A stretch of 34,101 nucleotides of DNA from NCBI GenBank assembly GCA_945870885.1, contig CAMBTR010000007.1, positions 1-34,101 on the forward strand. The letters run 5' to 3'. The stretch's first letter is position 1. The number at the start of each line of letters is the position of its first letter. Positions 23,197-31,890 of this stretch are shown here, in pieces. Under the pieces are notes generated by a model. The model saw nothing but the letters and a program-made list of their open reading frames with translations, was not told the DNA's origin and did not search any database. A program made the position numbers and the translations under genes. This stretch comes from Chryseobacterium gleum (lineage in GTDB: Bacteria > Bacteroidota > Bacteroidia > NS11-12g > UBA955).

Positions 23197-23577
23197 ATGG
23201 ATAACAGCAACTACGACAAACCCGTTTGCCTTGAATGTGGCGATAAAATAAAGGGGCGATCAGACAAGAAATTTTGCAATGATGCCTGTAGAAGTGCACA
23301 CCACAACAAGAAAAACAAGGTGGTGAGCAACCCACAGAAAACAATAAACAATCTCTTAAGCAAGAATCGCAGAATTTTAAAAGATTGTTTTGAGCAGTCT
23401 GAACACAACACCGTTCCAATAATAAAATTAGAAAATAAAGGGTTTGTTTTTAACTTTTATACCCATTTGATTGATTCAAATAAGGGCCAATCGTATAGAT
23501 ATTGTTATGATTTTGGATACTATCCTGGTACTAATGGCGAGGTCCACATTGCTAAATACCCAGGAACGTATTTGTAA
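23197..23577 (+). CDS. Small zinc-ribbon protein of unknown function
   Basis: This 126-residue protein has an N-terminal zinc ribbon with Cys11 and Cys14 (CLECG) and Cys27 and Cys31 (KKFCNDACRSAHHN). It is followed by a basic helical part (INNLLSKNRRILKD) and a C-terminal aromatic region around RYCYDFGYYPG. The pattern resembles a small Bacteroidota family related to DUF2116 zinc-ribbon proteins; its role is unknown to me. I take the ATG at 23197, because the 17 codons upstream start with a non-ATG codon and do not fit the family. It is divergent from ssb; the gap between them (22979-23196) holds only weak promoter-like bases and a small palindrome at 23127-23140. Confidence 0.75.
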   Translation: MDNSNYDKPVCLECGDKIKGRSDKKFCNDACRSAHHNKKNKVVSNPQKTINNLLSKNRRILKDCFEQSEHNTVPIIKLENKGFVFNFYTHLIDSNKGQSYRYCYDFGYYPGTNGEVHIAKYPGTYL

Positions 23578-23602
23578 ACAAGTTCATCCCCCGATTTTAC
23601 AC

Positions 23603-23610
23603 TACCTTTG
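23603..23610 (+). promoter_or_regulatory. -7 promoter element of rluB-like gene
   Basis: TACCTTTG ends 22 bases before the ATG at 23633, in the gap after the zinc-ribbon gene. Confidence 0.55.
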
Positions 23611-23632
23611 CACTTTAATTTAACATTGAATT

Positions 23633-25789
23633 ATGGCAAAGTCTCCAAAGAAAGAACAGGGTAATGGTAAAAAGTTTCAAAACCGACTTCCAGGGGAAAA
23701 ACGCAACCGAAAAGTGGATGCGGATAAACCAGAACCGAAGAAGACAAAATTTTATACTGATTCAAAACCCGGCGCTTCTGGCGTAGATAAGCCTAGATTT
23801 GAATCTAGGGGTGGTGATGTAAATGAAAGACCTCGTTTTTCATCAGGTGAAAATAGATCAGACAAGCCCAAATTTGGAACCGACAATAGGGGTGGTGATA
23901 GACCGAGATTTGGTGGTGATAACAGGGGTGGAGATAGAACCGATAGGCCAAGATTTGGTGGCGACAATAGGGGCGGTGATAGAAGTGAAAAACCAAGATT
24001 TGGTGGTGATAGGCCTTCATTTGGTGCAAGAGACCGTGGAACGGAACGACCCAAATTCGGCGGTACAGATCGTGGAACAGAGCGTCCTAGGTTTGGCGGC
24101 GATAATAAATTTGGAGATAGGGGTGATAAACCGAGGTTTGGCGCAGATAGTAGAGGGGGAGATAGACCCAAATTTGGAAGCACTGGAAACAGCAATGACA
24201 GACCCAAATTTGGAAATACATCAAGGAGTTTTCCAGACAAAAACCGTGCACCCTTTGGTGGTAGCCCAAGAGGGTCGTTCAAAAAACCAGGTGAAGGATT
24301 TACCGGTGGCGACCGCAATGGCAACCCTAGATTTGCAGGTGATAGAAGTGATCGACCAAAATTTGGTGGATCAGAAAATAGCCCTGCACCTAGGAGTGGT
24401 GACCGCCCCGCGTTTAATAGAGAAGGGGGATTTGACAAACCAAGGCCTTCAACAGCATACAAAGGAAACGATGCTCCAAAATTTGGAGATAACAAAGGTG
24501 GAGATAGAGGCGATAGGCCAAGATTTGGCGCAGATAACAAAGGCGTTGACCGCCCGAGATTTGGTGGCGACAAGCCGTCATTTGGACCAAGAGATCGTGG
24601 AACAGACCGTCCTAAATTCGGAGGCCTAGACCGCGGTGGTGATCGTCCAAAATTTGGAGGTGCTGATCGTGGATCGGATCGTCCAAAGTTTGGTGGTGAT
24701 CGCGGAACTGGTAAACCAAAATTTGAGAGGGAAGAACGACAATTCGACAAGCCTCGCACTGAGCGCAACGACACATTTGAGTCTGCCGAAAAATTCAATA
24801 AGCCCAAAGCAGCACCCGGAGCAGGTCTGTCTAAATTTAAGCCTATTGGATCTGAGCCAGCAGCACCTAAGCGAGAATACAACGAATCAACAGAACAAAA
24901 AAGAACGCAATATTCTGACGACGAAAAACCAAAAACCTTTGGCATTCCGAAAGCAGACAAGGCAGATACTCCCGTTGCATTTAAAGGTAGCAAAAGAGAA
25001 TTTAATCGCGTTGTAAACAACCTAGAGAAGAGTGCAAATCACGCGAAAAGTGAAGAGATTAGACTTAATCGATATATTGCAAATAGTGGAATTTGTTCGC
25101 GTAGAGAAGCCGATGACTTGATTACTCAGGGATTGGTAAAAGTGAACGGCGACGTAGTAAAAGAATTGGGCACCAAAATTCGCCCATCGGACAATGTAAA
25201 AGTGGAGGATCGTAAAGTGATCCCCGAAAAACCAGTATATATCATCATGAACAAACCCAAGGGATACATCACAACAACAGATGATCCAGAGGGTAGAAAA
25301 ACGGTGATGGAATTGATTGATTTGCCAGGAAAAGAACGCATTTATCCCATTGGCCGTTTAGACCGAAATACCACAGGTGTTTTGCTATTAACAAACGACG
25401 GTGAAATGTCGCAAAAATTGATGCACCCGAGCTTTGAAATCAAAAAGGTGTATAGGGCAACGTTGGATAAAAAACCCAGCAAGGACCACATGCTTCAACT
25501 CGTTGAAGGTATTGAACTTGAGGATGGCATGATGGCTTTTGAACAGTGCGGATTTGTGGAAGAGGGCAAAGAAAATGTGTTGGGTATAGAAATCAAAAGT
25601 GGTCGAAATCGCATCGTAAGGCGAATGTTTGAACATTTCGGATATGAGGTAACCGCCTTGGACCGCGTATTGTTGGGTGAATTTGACAAAGTGAAATTGG
25701 GCCGAGGGAAATGGAGATTTTTAACCGAAAAAGAAATGAACTACGTTGATCGGTTGAAGCGAACCAAACCCAAAGCAATCAAGGCTTAA
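23633..25789 (+). CDS. rluB: RluB-family 23S rRNA pseudouridine synthase with long disordered repeat tail
   Basis: The 718-residue protein has a normal RluB/RsuA synthase in its last third: an S4 RNA-binding domain at about 476-535 (IRLNRYIANSGICSRREADD), then the catalytic domain with Asp577 in IGRLDRNTTGVLL, and SGRNRIVRRMFEHFGYEV. By family it should convert a specific uridine of 23S rRNA, U2605 in E. coli RluB. Residues 1 to about 470 are low-complexity: roughly two dozen variants of GDRPRFGGDNRGG, rich in Gly, Arg, Asp, Phe and Lys, resembling RGG-type RNA-binding disordered regions. The end overlaps the convergent methyltransferase gene by 11 bases. Confidence 0.92.
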   Translation: MAKSPKKEQGNGKKFQNRLPGEKRNRKVDADKPEPKKTKFYTDSKPGASGVDKPRFESRGGDVNERPRFSSGENRSDKPKFGTDNRGGDRPRFGGDNRGGDRTDRPRFGGDNRGGDRSEKPRFGGDRPSFGARDRGTERPKFGGTDRGTERPRFGGDNKFGDRGDKPRFGADSRGGDRPKFGSTGNSNDRPKFGNTSRSFPDKNRAPFGGSPRGSFKKPGEGFTGGDRNGNPRFAGDRSDRPKFGGSENSPAPRSGDRPAFNREGGFDKPRPSTAYKGNDAPKFGDNKGGDRGDRPRFGADNKGVDRPRFGGDKPSFGPRDRGTDRPKFGGLDRGGDRPKFGGADRGSDRPKFGGDRGTGKPKFEREERQFDKPRTERNDTFESAEKFNKPKAAPGAGLSKFKPIGSEPAAPKREYNESTEQKRTQYSDDEKPKTFGIPKADKADTPVAFKGSKREFNRVVNNLEKSANHAKSEEIRLNRYIANSGICSRREADDLITQGLVKVNGDVVKELGTKIRPSDNVKVEDRKVIPEKPVYIIMNKPKGYITTTDDPEGRKTVMELIDLPGKERIYPIGRLDRNTTGVLLLTNDGEMSQKLMHPSFEIKKVYRATLDKKPSKDHMLQLVEGIELEDGMMAFEQCGFVEEGKENVLGIEIKSGRNRIVRRMFEHFGYEVTALDRVLLGEFDKVKLGRGKWRFLTEKEMNYVDRLKRTKPKAIKA
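23870..24735 (+). repeat. Coding tandem repeat, GDRPRFGG-type units
   Basis: Imperfect repeats of about 24-48 bases encode the RGG-like tail of the RluB homologue. Units differ mostly at third codon positions (for example AGATTTGGTGGTGAT and AGGTTTGGCGGCGAT), so the peptide is conserved more than the DNA. Such arrays are prone to changes in length and to assembly collapse. Confidence 0.85.
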
Positions 25790-27167
25790 TAGGTCTTTCA
25801 ATAAGCAAACTGTTTGCTTGAATTTTGGATTGAATGATGCGCCAATTCATCGGCCATAAATTGTTAAACCCATTGTTCACAGCGTTTGCTGTTCCTAGTG
25901 CAATAGAGTTCCAACGCAAACCAGAGATTCCTTTTTGGACCGATTGTATCGATAGAAACGCTCGCTTGTAATACTGCAATGCCTCGTCTTTTGTTAAATC
26001 ATAGAGAGGGTAATTCACAGTTTTGTCTGCCAATAAATCATATTCTGGATGCGTTTTCCATTGATTTTTTATCAATTGTCCAGCATTCACGCCTGTTTGT
26101 TTGATGCCCGGTAACAAGGCTGGAAGATTAAAGTAATAGTCATTCCATTTCCCATTTTTGACAATCATTAAACCCTCCTGTAAATCATAACCAAAGAATT
26201 CACCACGCAAAAAGTCGGGTAGGTTTTTACTCGGTTTGATTCTTCCCACCTTCGGTAATCTCAAACGGGTTTTTGATGTTTTCTGCAGTATCGCAAAAAA
26301 GAAACCTTCGCCCTGCGTATGACTTGGCAACATCCGGTATTTGCCAGGCTCTACTTCAATTATTCCGAGAGATTCAGGAAAATCAAATTCAACAATATTT
26401 GCACCTAGCTCTATGGCGATATAACTGACATTGTCTTCGTTTTCACAACGATTGTATGTGCAAGTGCTGTAAATCATTACCCCCCCCTCAGCCAAACTTG
26501 GCCATATGTCGTGCGTAATACGTTTTTGTCGATCCGTACATAAATCCACGTTACTTAAACTCCACTCGCCGATGGCATCCGGTGTTTTACGAAACATACC
26601 CTCTCCGCTGCATGGCATATCCGCCACGATGATTTGGAAAAGGCCCTGAAGTTCTCCAAGTTGCTTTGCATCGGCAGAAGTAACGACGTGATTTCCCTGG
26701 CCCCATTTGCAAAGGTTTTCTATCAGTGTATTGCATCTACCCGAAATCACTTCGTTTGCAACAAGTAAATCTCCCGGCCTTAAATTTGTCGCAACATGCG
26801 TACTTTTTCCTCCTGGAGACGCACATAGATCCAATACAACGGCCCCCTCATCGTAATTGTTGATGATCCGCTTCACCAATTCCCCAATCACCATGCTATT
26901 GGCTTCTTGTACGTAATAAGCACCAGCATGAAATGCGGGATCGGCGGTAAACAATGGCCTCGTGTTTAGCAAATATCCATCAGGACAATGAGCGATAGGA
27001 GGGCCCAAGGTATCGTCTAAAAAATGGTTGGATGTGATTCCTTTTGATGCGTTTAATCGAATGCTAACTTTAGGCGATTCTTGTATTGCCAAAATCAAAT
27101 CATCTACCTCATTGCTGGGCAGTGCGCGGTTAACAGAATCAATAAAATCTTGAGGTAACTTAAGCAT
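25779..27167 (-). CDS. RsmF-like rRNA cytosine-C5 methyltransferase (NOL1/NOP2/Sun)
   Basis: This 462-residue enzyme transfers methyl from S-adenosylmethionine to C5 of cytosine in RNA. The SAM-binding motif is VLDLCASPGGKSTHVA. Motif IV is ADMPCSGEGMF and the catalytic cysteine is in YSTCTYNRCEN, as in the NOL1/NOP2/Sun family. The C-terminal part after about residue 290 resembles the extra RNA-binding domains of E. coli RsmF (16S C1407), so 16S rRNA is the likely target. The start overlaps the menC stop as TAATG, suggesting coupling, and the 3' end overlaps the convergent rluB-like gene. Confidence 0.9.
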   Translation of the reverse strand: MLKLPQDFIDSVNRALPSNEVDDLILAIQESPKVSIRLNASKGITSNHFLDDTLGPPIAHCPDGYLLNTRPLFTADPAFHAGAYYVQEANSMVIGELVKRIINNYDEGAVVLDLCASPGGKSTHVATNLRPGDLLVANEVISGRCNTLIENLCKWGQGNHVVTSADAKQLGELQGLFQIIVADMPCSGEGMFRKTPDAIGEWSLSNVDLCTDRQKRITHDIWPSLAEGGVMIYSTCTYNRCENEDNVSYIAIELGANIVEFDFPESLGIIEVEPGKYRMLPSHTQGEGFFFAILQKTSKTRLRLPKVGRIKPSKNLPDFLRGEFFGYDLQEGLMIVKNGKWNDYYFNLPALLPGIKQTGVNAGQLIKNQWKTHPEYDLLADKTVNYPLYDLTKDEALQYYKRAFLSIQSVQKGISGLRWNSIALGTANAVNNGFNNLWPMNWRIIQSKIQANSLLIERPIKP

Positions 27168-28252
27168 TATTCTTGGGGTAAATACCAGATTTTGTTTTGA
27201 ATCACACGGGTTCGAGAATTATAATTTTCTTTAAATAGCGAGCCAGTTCCTAGGCCCTGCGGCATGTTGGGATTGTATTTTGATACCCATTGGGCGATTG
27301 CCGCCAAACCTATATTTCCCTCCAAGGCACTCGTGCTCCACCATCCAATATCTAACGCCGATGCCAAATTTATCCATCGATCGGCCATGTCTAAACCACC
27401 TAATAGTGTTGGCTTTAAAATGATGTATTTCGGTTTGGCCCAAGTCAATAAAGCCTTGCCAGTAGTTGAATTGTTTCCCATTTTGTTAGGGTGTATGCCA
27501 ATTAATTCTTCGTCTAAAGCGATGTCAATTTTGCTAAAACGACAAATGCGATCTAGTTCGTGGAAGCCTGATTTTATGGGCTGTTCCAGCGAGTGTATCT
27601 CAAAACGATGCAATTCTTGAATCTGTTCAAGCGCTGTATCCGACCCAAAACCACCGTTGGCATCGAGACGAATTTCTAGCTTAAACGCATCGTATTTCTT
27701 TCTTATTTTTTCTATCAATTTGCATTCTTCGTCAAAATCTAAAGCGCCCACTTTGAATTTTATGCAATCAAAGCCCGCATCGATTTTCAAAAGCGCCTCT
27801 TCATACATGGCTTCAATATCACTCATCCACACCAACCCGTTTATAGGAATACCTGATTTACCAGAAGTAAAATCGTTTTGTATCCAATAGGTGGGCTTAG
27901 TAGGGTGGTGGGCAATGCTGGGTTGAGTTTGTAAAAATTGCAAATGTTGCCAAGCGCAATGAAGTGCAAATCGCAAGGCTGGCAACGACTCGGAAGTTCC
28001 TGGTTCCCAATGTTCTAGGAGTGATTCGATATCCGATTTTTCTAGGTGACTATCTAAAAGCGATGCGGTTTTATTATAAAAATCCACATTGCCGTCGATG
28101 CTGAGATCTGCCAGGGGAGCCGCCTCGCCCACGCCCTCAAAAATGCCATCACCCAATCGAATGAGATGACTTGTTTTTTGATGGTATTCACCTCTACTTG
28201 TCTTGGCGGACTTAATAAATTCCATGGTGTGTGGAGTGATCTCGAAACGCAT
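27167..28252 (-). CDS. menC: o-Succinylbenzoate synthase (enolase superfamily)
   Basis: MenC dehydrates SHCHC to o-succinylbenzoate in menaquinone synthesis. The 361-residue protein has the enolase-superfamily barrel signature: Lys165 and Lys167 in CIKFKVG, metal ligands Asp197 (RLDANGG), Glu223 (LEQP) and Asp247 (ALDEEL), and Lys280 in IILKPTLLGG. The early GEAAPL is also typical. Sequence alone does not exclude a dipeptide epimerase, but the neighbouring menA on the same strand supports MenC. The stop overlaps the methyltransferase start. The 68 bases between it and menA hold no clear signal. Confidence 0.88.
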   Translation of the reverse strand: MRFEITPHTMEFIKSAKTSRGEYHQKTSHLIRLGDGIFEGVGEAAPLADLSIDGNVDFYNKTASLLDSHLEKSDIESLLEHWEPGTSESLPALRFALHCAWQHLQFLQTQPSIAHHPTKPTYWIQNDFTSGKSGIPINGLVWMSDIEAMYEEALLKIDAGFDCIKFKVGALDFDEECKLIEKIRKKYDAFKLEIRLDANGGFGSDTALEQIQELHRFEIHSLEQPIKSGFHELDRICRFSKIDIALDEELIGIHPNKMGNNSTTGKALLTWAKPKYIILKPTLLGGLDMADRWINLASALDIGWWSTSALEGNIGLAAIAQWVSKYNPNMPQGLGTGSLFKENYNSRTRVIQNKIWYLPQE

Positions 28253-28320
28253 GGTTTTTATATTTGAATATTTAAAGTTAGCCTGGCTCGATATGACTTG
28301 TAGACGTATAGCGGTATTGA

Positions 28321-29388
28321 TTAATGACCGAAAAAATTAAGAATGAAAAGCGCCAAAAACACGTACAATAATACCATAGCTAGAACCGTTAGAGACAGTT
28401 TTTTTAATTGCGGATTTAGTGCTTCACGATCGCCAGGTTCTGCCGCTTTAACCGCCTGATAGTGACTAGAAAGCAATAAGAAAATGGGTGAAAAAATCCC
28501 AATAAGGAAAACAGATTGAAGGTCTAAGATCTCGGGCCATTCGAAATATCGTTTTTCAAATGTAAGAAACGACATTGGTATCAACGCTCCACCCAAAAGC
28601 AAAAGTAGTCTGTGGTATACGATGGTTTTTTGTGCGCCTAGTCTTACCGCCAGTGTTTGCTTGTTTTGCTCTTTGTCTGTTGGAATATCTCGGTAATTAT
28701 TTACGTTTAATACGCCAGTGCTTAACAAACCCAAACCCAATCCTGCCAAAAGAAAAACATCTAAGTACTGGCAGGTTGCTTCATTAACAAACAATCCATT
28801 TAATAAGCCCATTCCCAAAACGGGGACAAAGCCAAAAAACATCAAAACAAACAAATCGCCCAATCCTAAATATCCGTAAGCGTTCTTACCCACGGTATAA
28901 GTGATGGCGGCAAACAATGCCAACAAACCAATGGCCAGCAAATAGAATCCACCCCTGGTTTCAAATAATCCTGAGACATAAATTAATGAAATTCCCAATA
29001 TTAAAGTGATGAGGCTCATGAACCAAATGGCTCGCTTCATGGATTTTTCAGATATTTTGCCAGATGCTAACATTCGATCACTTCGATTCGCTTTGGTGTC
29101 GGTGCCTTTGCTAAAATCGCCATAATCATTGGCAAAATTGCTTAATACTTGTAATGCTGTGGCTGTTAGAATGGCCAACAGTGTAATTACAAACGGTGAA
29201 GCGTGAAATCCCAAAATTAAACCCCCAGGTCCGATAGGATTGCCTGAATTTGATAAAGTCTGGGTAAGTTGGCCGTCCGATAGAATTGCTGCCGAAACGC
29301 ACATGTGCGATAATGCAGCGCCCAATAGGATACCAGACAAGGCCAGAGGAAGAGTTCGCAAACGAGCCGCTTGTATCCAGGGATTCAT
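28321..29388 (-). CDS. menA: 1,4-Dihydroxy-2-naphthoate polyprenyltransferase
   Basis: MenA attaches the isoprenoid chain to 1,4-dihydroxy-2-naphthoate in the inner membrane, forming demethylmenaquinone. The 355-residue protein has about eight or nine membrane helices and starts with PWIQAARLRTLPLALSGILLG, a MenA hallmark. The first prenyl-diphosphate motif is NDYGDFSKGTD at 87-97, followed by NRSDRMLASG. The second is VNNYRDIPTDKEQNKQTLAVRLG. The loop at residues 30-55 is longer than in typical MenA. It lies 35 bases after the GNAT-like gene and upstream of menC. Confidence 0.95.
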   Translation of the reverse strand: MNPWIQAARLRTLPLALSGILLGAALSHMCVSAAILSDGQLTQTLSNSGNPIGPGGLILGFHASPFVITLLAILTATALQVLSNFANDYGDFSKGTDTKANRSDRMLASGKISEKSMKRAIWFMSLITLILGISLIYVSGLFETRGGFYLLAIGLLALFAAITYTVGKNAYGYLGLGDLFVLMFFGFVPVLGMGLLNGLFVNEATCQYLDVFLLAGLGLGLLSTGVLNVNNYRDIPTDKEQNKQTLAVRLGAQKTIVYHRLLLLLGGALIPMSFLTFEKRYFEWPEILDLQSVFLIGIFSPIFLLLSSHYQAVKAAEPGDREALNPQLKKLSLTVLAMVLLYVFLALFILNFFGH

Positions 29389-29423
29389 TACGCGAAGATA
29401 ATCACTGCCATGAGAATCAAAGT

Positions 29424-30341
29424 TCAGAAGCCGCGATTGAAACAGAAAAAAGGCTCTTCATTGGCACCGAATTTTTTATAAAACGATGCAACGGAAGCAA
29501 TACTGCTGCCCTCGAAATCAAAAAGCATATTTCCACCTTGATACCGTTCCAAAACAAAATCAACAATCCCATGCATTACCCCAATGGATTTGCCAGGTTC
29601 TGTGGGTCCCGCACAAACATAATGTAAACTGCGATTGGCGTTTTCCGGCGTAATTAAAAAAATTGCAGCCCCCAAGAGAGTGCCTTCTGTTCGGTGATGT
29701 GCGGTTACTGTAAACGATAATTTTTCCGAGCAGGCATTTGCAAAAAGTTGATAGTGTTCGTCTCGAATTTCTGGGTTTTGTTTGCCCCAAGCATTTCGAT
29801 ACGTGTCAATTGCATCCCTAATTGAAACCGCATTGATTTTGTATTCTATGGGTAGTTCCGCAAGTCGATGTAAGTTTTTCTTGCAATCTTTATTATAATC
29901 AAGAGGTTGCGACAGCTGGATTGTCATGTTGGTTTTAGTTGTCAATTTTCCGCTTGATGCCCCCTTTCCCGAGGGTTTTATTTGAATCGATTCTACTTCA
30001 TTGTTTTGATCGAAATATGGGTTTAACTGAAGTCGAACCCGAAAGAAACGTTTTGGAATGGCAGATAAAAAATTGTGAGTACTTACGTTAGCGTTTGAAC
30101 CGAAAGCACCCAATTGTTGACAGAACACAGGCTGTACGAGATATTTGATACCGAATTTTTTCTTGAAAGGCAAAGGAAAAACCGCTTCATAATCTTTATA
30201 TATCAATGCGTCCCATTGCGAACTGCAGACTGCGTTAAGGTATTCGAACAGGCCATAAACCAACGGCTGTGGACTTCGCAAAATGGCAGCATCCCATTTG
30301 GTGGGGTCTATCTGATGGTGGTCGACATATTGAATACTCAT
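29424..30341 (-). CDS. GNAT/FemAB-like N-acyltransferase family protein
   Basis: This 305-residue cytoplasmic protein resembles the double-GNAT (FemAB-like) transferases of Bacteroidota. It has two lobes: an N-terminal part with WDAAILRSPQPLVYG and FPLPFKKKFG, and a C-terminal part ending in LFDFEGSS (about 273-280) and FYKKFGANEEPF, the acceptor-side signature of this family. Related proteins add amino acids or acyl groups to cell-wall or surface molecules, but the substrate here is unknown. It lies 11 bases after the polysaccharide deacetylase gene and is probably cotranscribed with it. Confidence 0.7.
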   Translation of the reverse strand: MSIQYVDHHQIDPTKWDAAILRSPQPLVYGLFEYLNAVCSSQWDALIYKDYEAVFPLPFKKKFGIKYLVQPVFCQQLGAFGSNANVSTHNFLSAIPKRFFRVRLQLNPYFDQNNEVESIQIKPSGKGASSGKLTTKTNMTIQLSQPLDYNKDCKKNLHRLAELPIEYKINAVSIRDAIDTYRNAWGKQNPEIRDEHYQLFANACSEKLSFTVTAHHRTEGTLLGAAIFLITPENANRSLHYVCAGPTEPGKSIGVMHGIVDFVLERYQGGNMLFDFEGSSIASVASFYKKFGANEEPFFCFNRGF

Positions 30342-30352
30342 AACTTATTTGA

Positions 30353-31861
30353 TCAAAGGTTTGTTTGTGATATTGGCTTTTCTGACCAATTGACAATGGT
30401 GTTTTTCCAATTCTTCCAAGGAAATGCGTTTGAAACGGATTCGTTATGGAAAATGAAACAAAATGTACCCCCAATAACTTCTAGTTTTTGTTTAATTTTA
30501 TTTCCTTTTTCAATTGATATAGTATGTGATAGATTTAAATAATTTTTACAAGTGACATCCATAATGGAAAACGGATGAATCTTTAAACCCATAGATTTTT
30601 CGTCGATTAGATCATACCAAACATAGGGTTTTGAAGTTCCAGCTCTAAAACCGGTAGCTTCAGGATATCCCATACTCCAATCATTGGTAATACCAATTTG
30701 CTGCAGAATTTGATAACTATTTGGCAGCCTCAAATGGATATAATGTAACCGAGAGTGTTTTACCGGTATTTCCAAATTGTTCTCTAATTCGGTTTTTTCC
30801 CACTGCCATTCGTTTTGGGTGGCCTTAGCGTTTGATTCGTTTTGCCAAGAAGGATGCATGCCCCAGTTTTCTGTATTGGCACCAAAAATTTCCTTGCTAC
30901 GTTTAAGTTCTAATGCCAAAGCCTCTGAATGTATCTGTTTGTTTTTATCAGTTCTTTTGCGATGATTTAGAACAAAGACTTTAAAATTTTCTGTAGTTGT
31001 TAGAATGGGCAAAGTGGCAATTTCCATCTGGTAGGAATCCTTTTTACTCAGCATAGCCTTTACCCTGTCGATTAGCAATGTGGGCCTAAACAAAACATCC
31101 TGGATCAAACTGCCAGTTTTAACAAAAAATGGTCTTCCGCCAAAACGCAATGCCATATCAATATCAGCGGTGGCAATAATTTCGAATTGATCCAAAGGTT
31201 TTTTGTCGATGCAATAGCCCAAGAGCCAAATCAGTTTATCTACGATTGGAGTGTCCAACCAACCGCATTGAAATAATATACTCTGTTTGGCCGGATATCT
31301 TCCGTGGGAATCTGGCGAATACAATTGTTGTATATCCATTTCATTAGAATCACCTTGGTTGTTATTGAAAGTAGCCGATGGGTTATTGATTTCATTTTCC
31401 CATTGATATTCTTCATATCTCGATAGGCACCAAAATATTTCTGAAAATGCATCAAAAGGGATGGATTTTTTGGAAAAAACAGCGTTGGAAGTAGAGTGTT
31501 GGGTGTTATTTATGAGGATTGGGGAGATAAATAGCGCTTCAAATTGATAAAAAGGGAGAGAAAACAATACGTCTGCTTCCGGTTGGTGATGAAATTCAAT
31601 AAGCTTTTGGGTAATCGGCATCGACCAATCCCGGATGAAATTTTCATGTAACAGGCCCTCGTTATAAATCCAGATACAATCCGTCAATTCGCTGTCAAGT
31701 GGCTGAATATCAGTATATGCGATTTTTATTTCGTTGTTTGAATGCTTAAAAAAAGACCAATCCGTTGTAATTTGGAAAGTTTCTCCCAAGCGTGCGCCTA
31801 TCACTTCATTAAAAATGTAGTGAACTCGTTGCGAATTTTGGTGGGTAAACAATAACACCAT
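30353..31861 (-). CDS. Polysaccharide deacetylase family protein
   Basis: This 502-residue protein has an N-terminal module (about 1-210) of the type that precedes the deacetylase domain in Bacteroidota. The deacetylase part carries ATADIDMALRFGG (about 228-240, first metal aspartates), GMHPSW (about 332-337) and GYPEATGFRAGTSKP (about 395-410). Family enzymes remove N- or O-acetyl groups from surface glycans. No signal peptide is evident. I choose the ATG at 31861; the frame extends 14 codons upstream into the gmd promoter. It diverges from gmd, sharing a 29-base gap, and is followed by a GNAT-like gene, so a role in surface polysaccharide is inferred. Confidence 0.8.
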   Translation of the reverse strand: MVLLFTHQNSQRVHYIFNEVIGARLGETFQITTDWSFFKHSNNEIKIAYTDIQPLDSELTDCIWIYNEGLLHENFIRDWSMPITQKLIEFHHQPEADVLFSLPFYQFEALFISPILINNTQHSTSNAVFSKKSIPFDAFSEIFWCLSRYEEYQWENEINNPSATFNNNQGDSNEMDIQQLYSPDSHGRYPAKQSILFQCGWLDTPIVDKLIWLLGYCIDKKPLDQFEIIATADIDMALRFGGRPFFVKTGSLIQDVLFRPTLLIDRVKAMLSKKDSYQMEIATLPILTTTENFKVFVLNHRKRTDKNKQIHSEALALELKRSKEIFGANTENWGMHPSWQNESNAKATQNEWQWEKTELENNLEIPVKHSRLHYIHLRLPNSYQILQQIGITNDWSMGYPEATGFRAGTSKPYVWYDLIDEKSMGLKIHPFSIMDVTCKNYLNLSHTISIEKGNKIKQKLEVIGGTFCFIFHNESVSNAFPWKNWKNTIVNWSEKPISQTNL

Positions 31862-31873
31862 AAATGTTTTCCT

Positions 31874-31881
31874 TAATTTTG
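31874..31881 (+). promoter_or_regulatory. -7 promoter element of gmd-fcl
   Basis: TAATTTTG ends 9 bases before the gmd ATG at 31891, inside the 29-base divergent gap. It rules against the longer gmd frame from 31864. Confidence 0.55.
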
Positions 31882-31890
31882 TGCAAAATA

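Noticed and set aside
23823-24629. 268-residue open frame overlapping the RluB repeats in another plus frame
   Set aside because: It is a shifted reading of the same repeats with no recognisable domain.
23870-24735. Regularly spaced repeats that could suggest a CRISPR array
   Set aside because: The repeats keep a reading frame, vary at third codon positions and have no unique spacers; they are a coding tandem repeat.
23752-25020. 422-residue open frame on the minus strand, opposite the RluB repeats
   Set aside because: Its Leu/Pro/Ser-rich composition is the complement of the GDRPRFGG repeats; the frame stays open because of repeat codon bias, and the plus-strand gene is clear.
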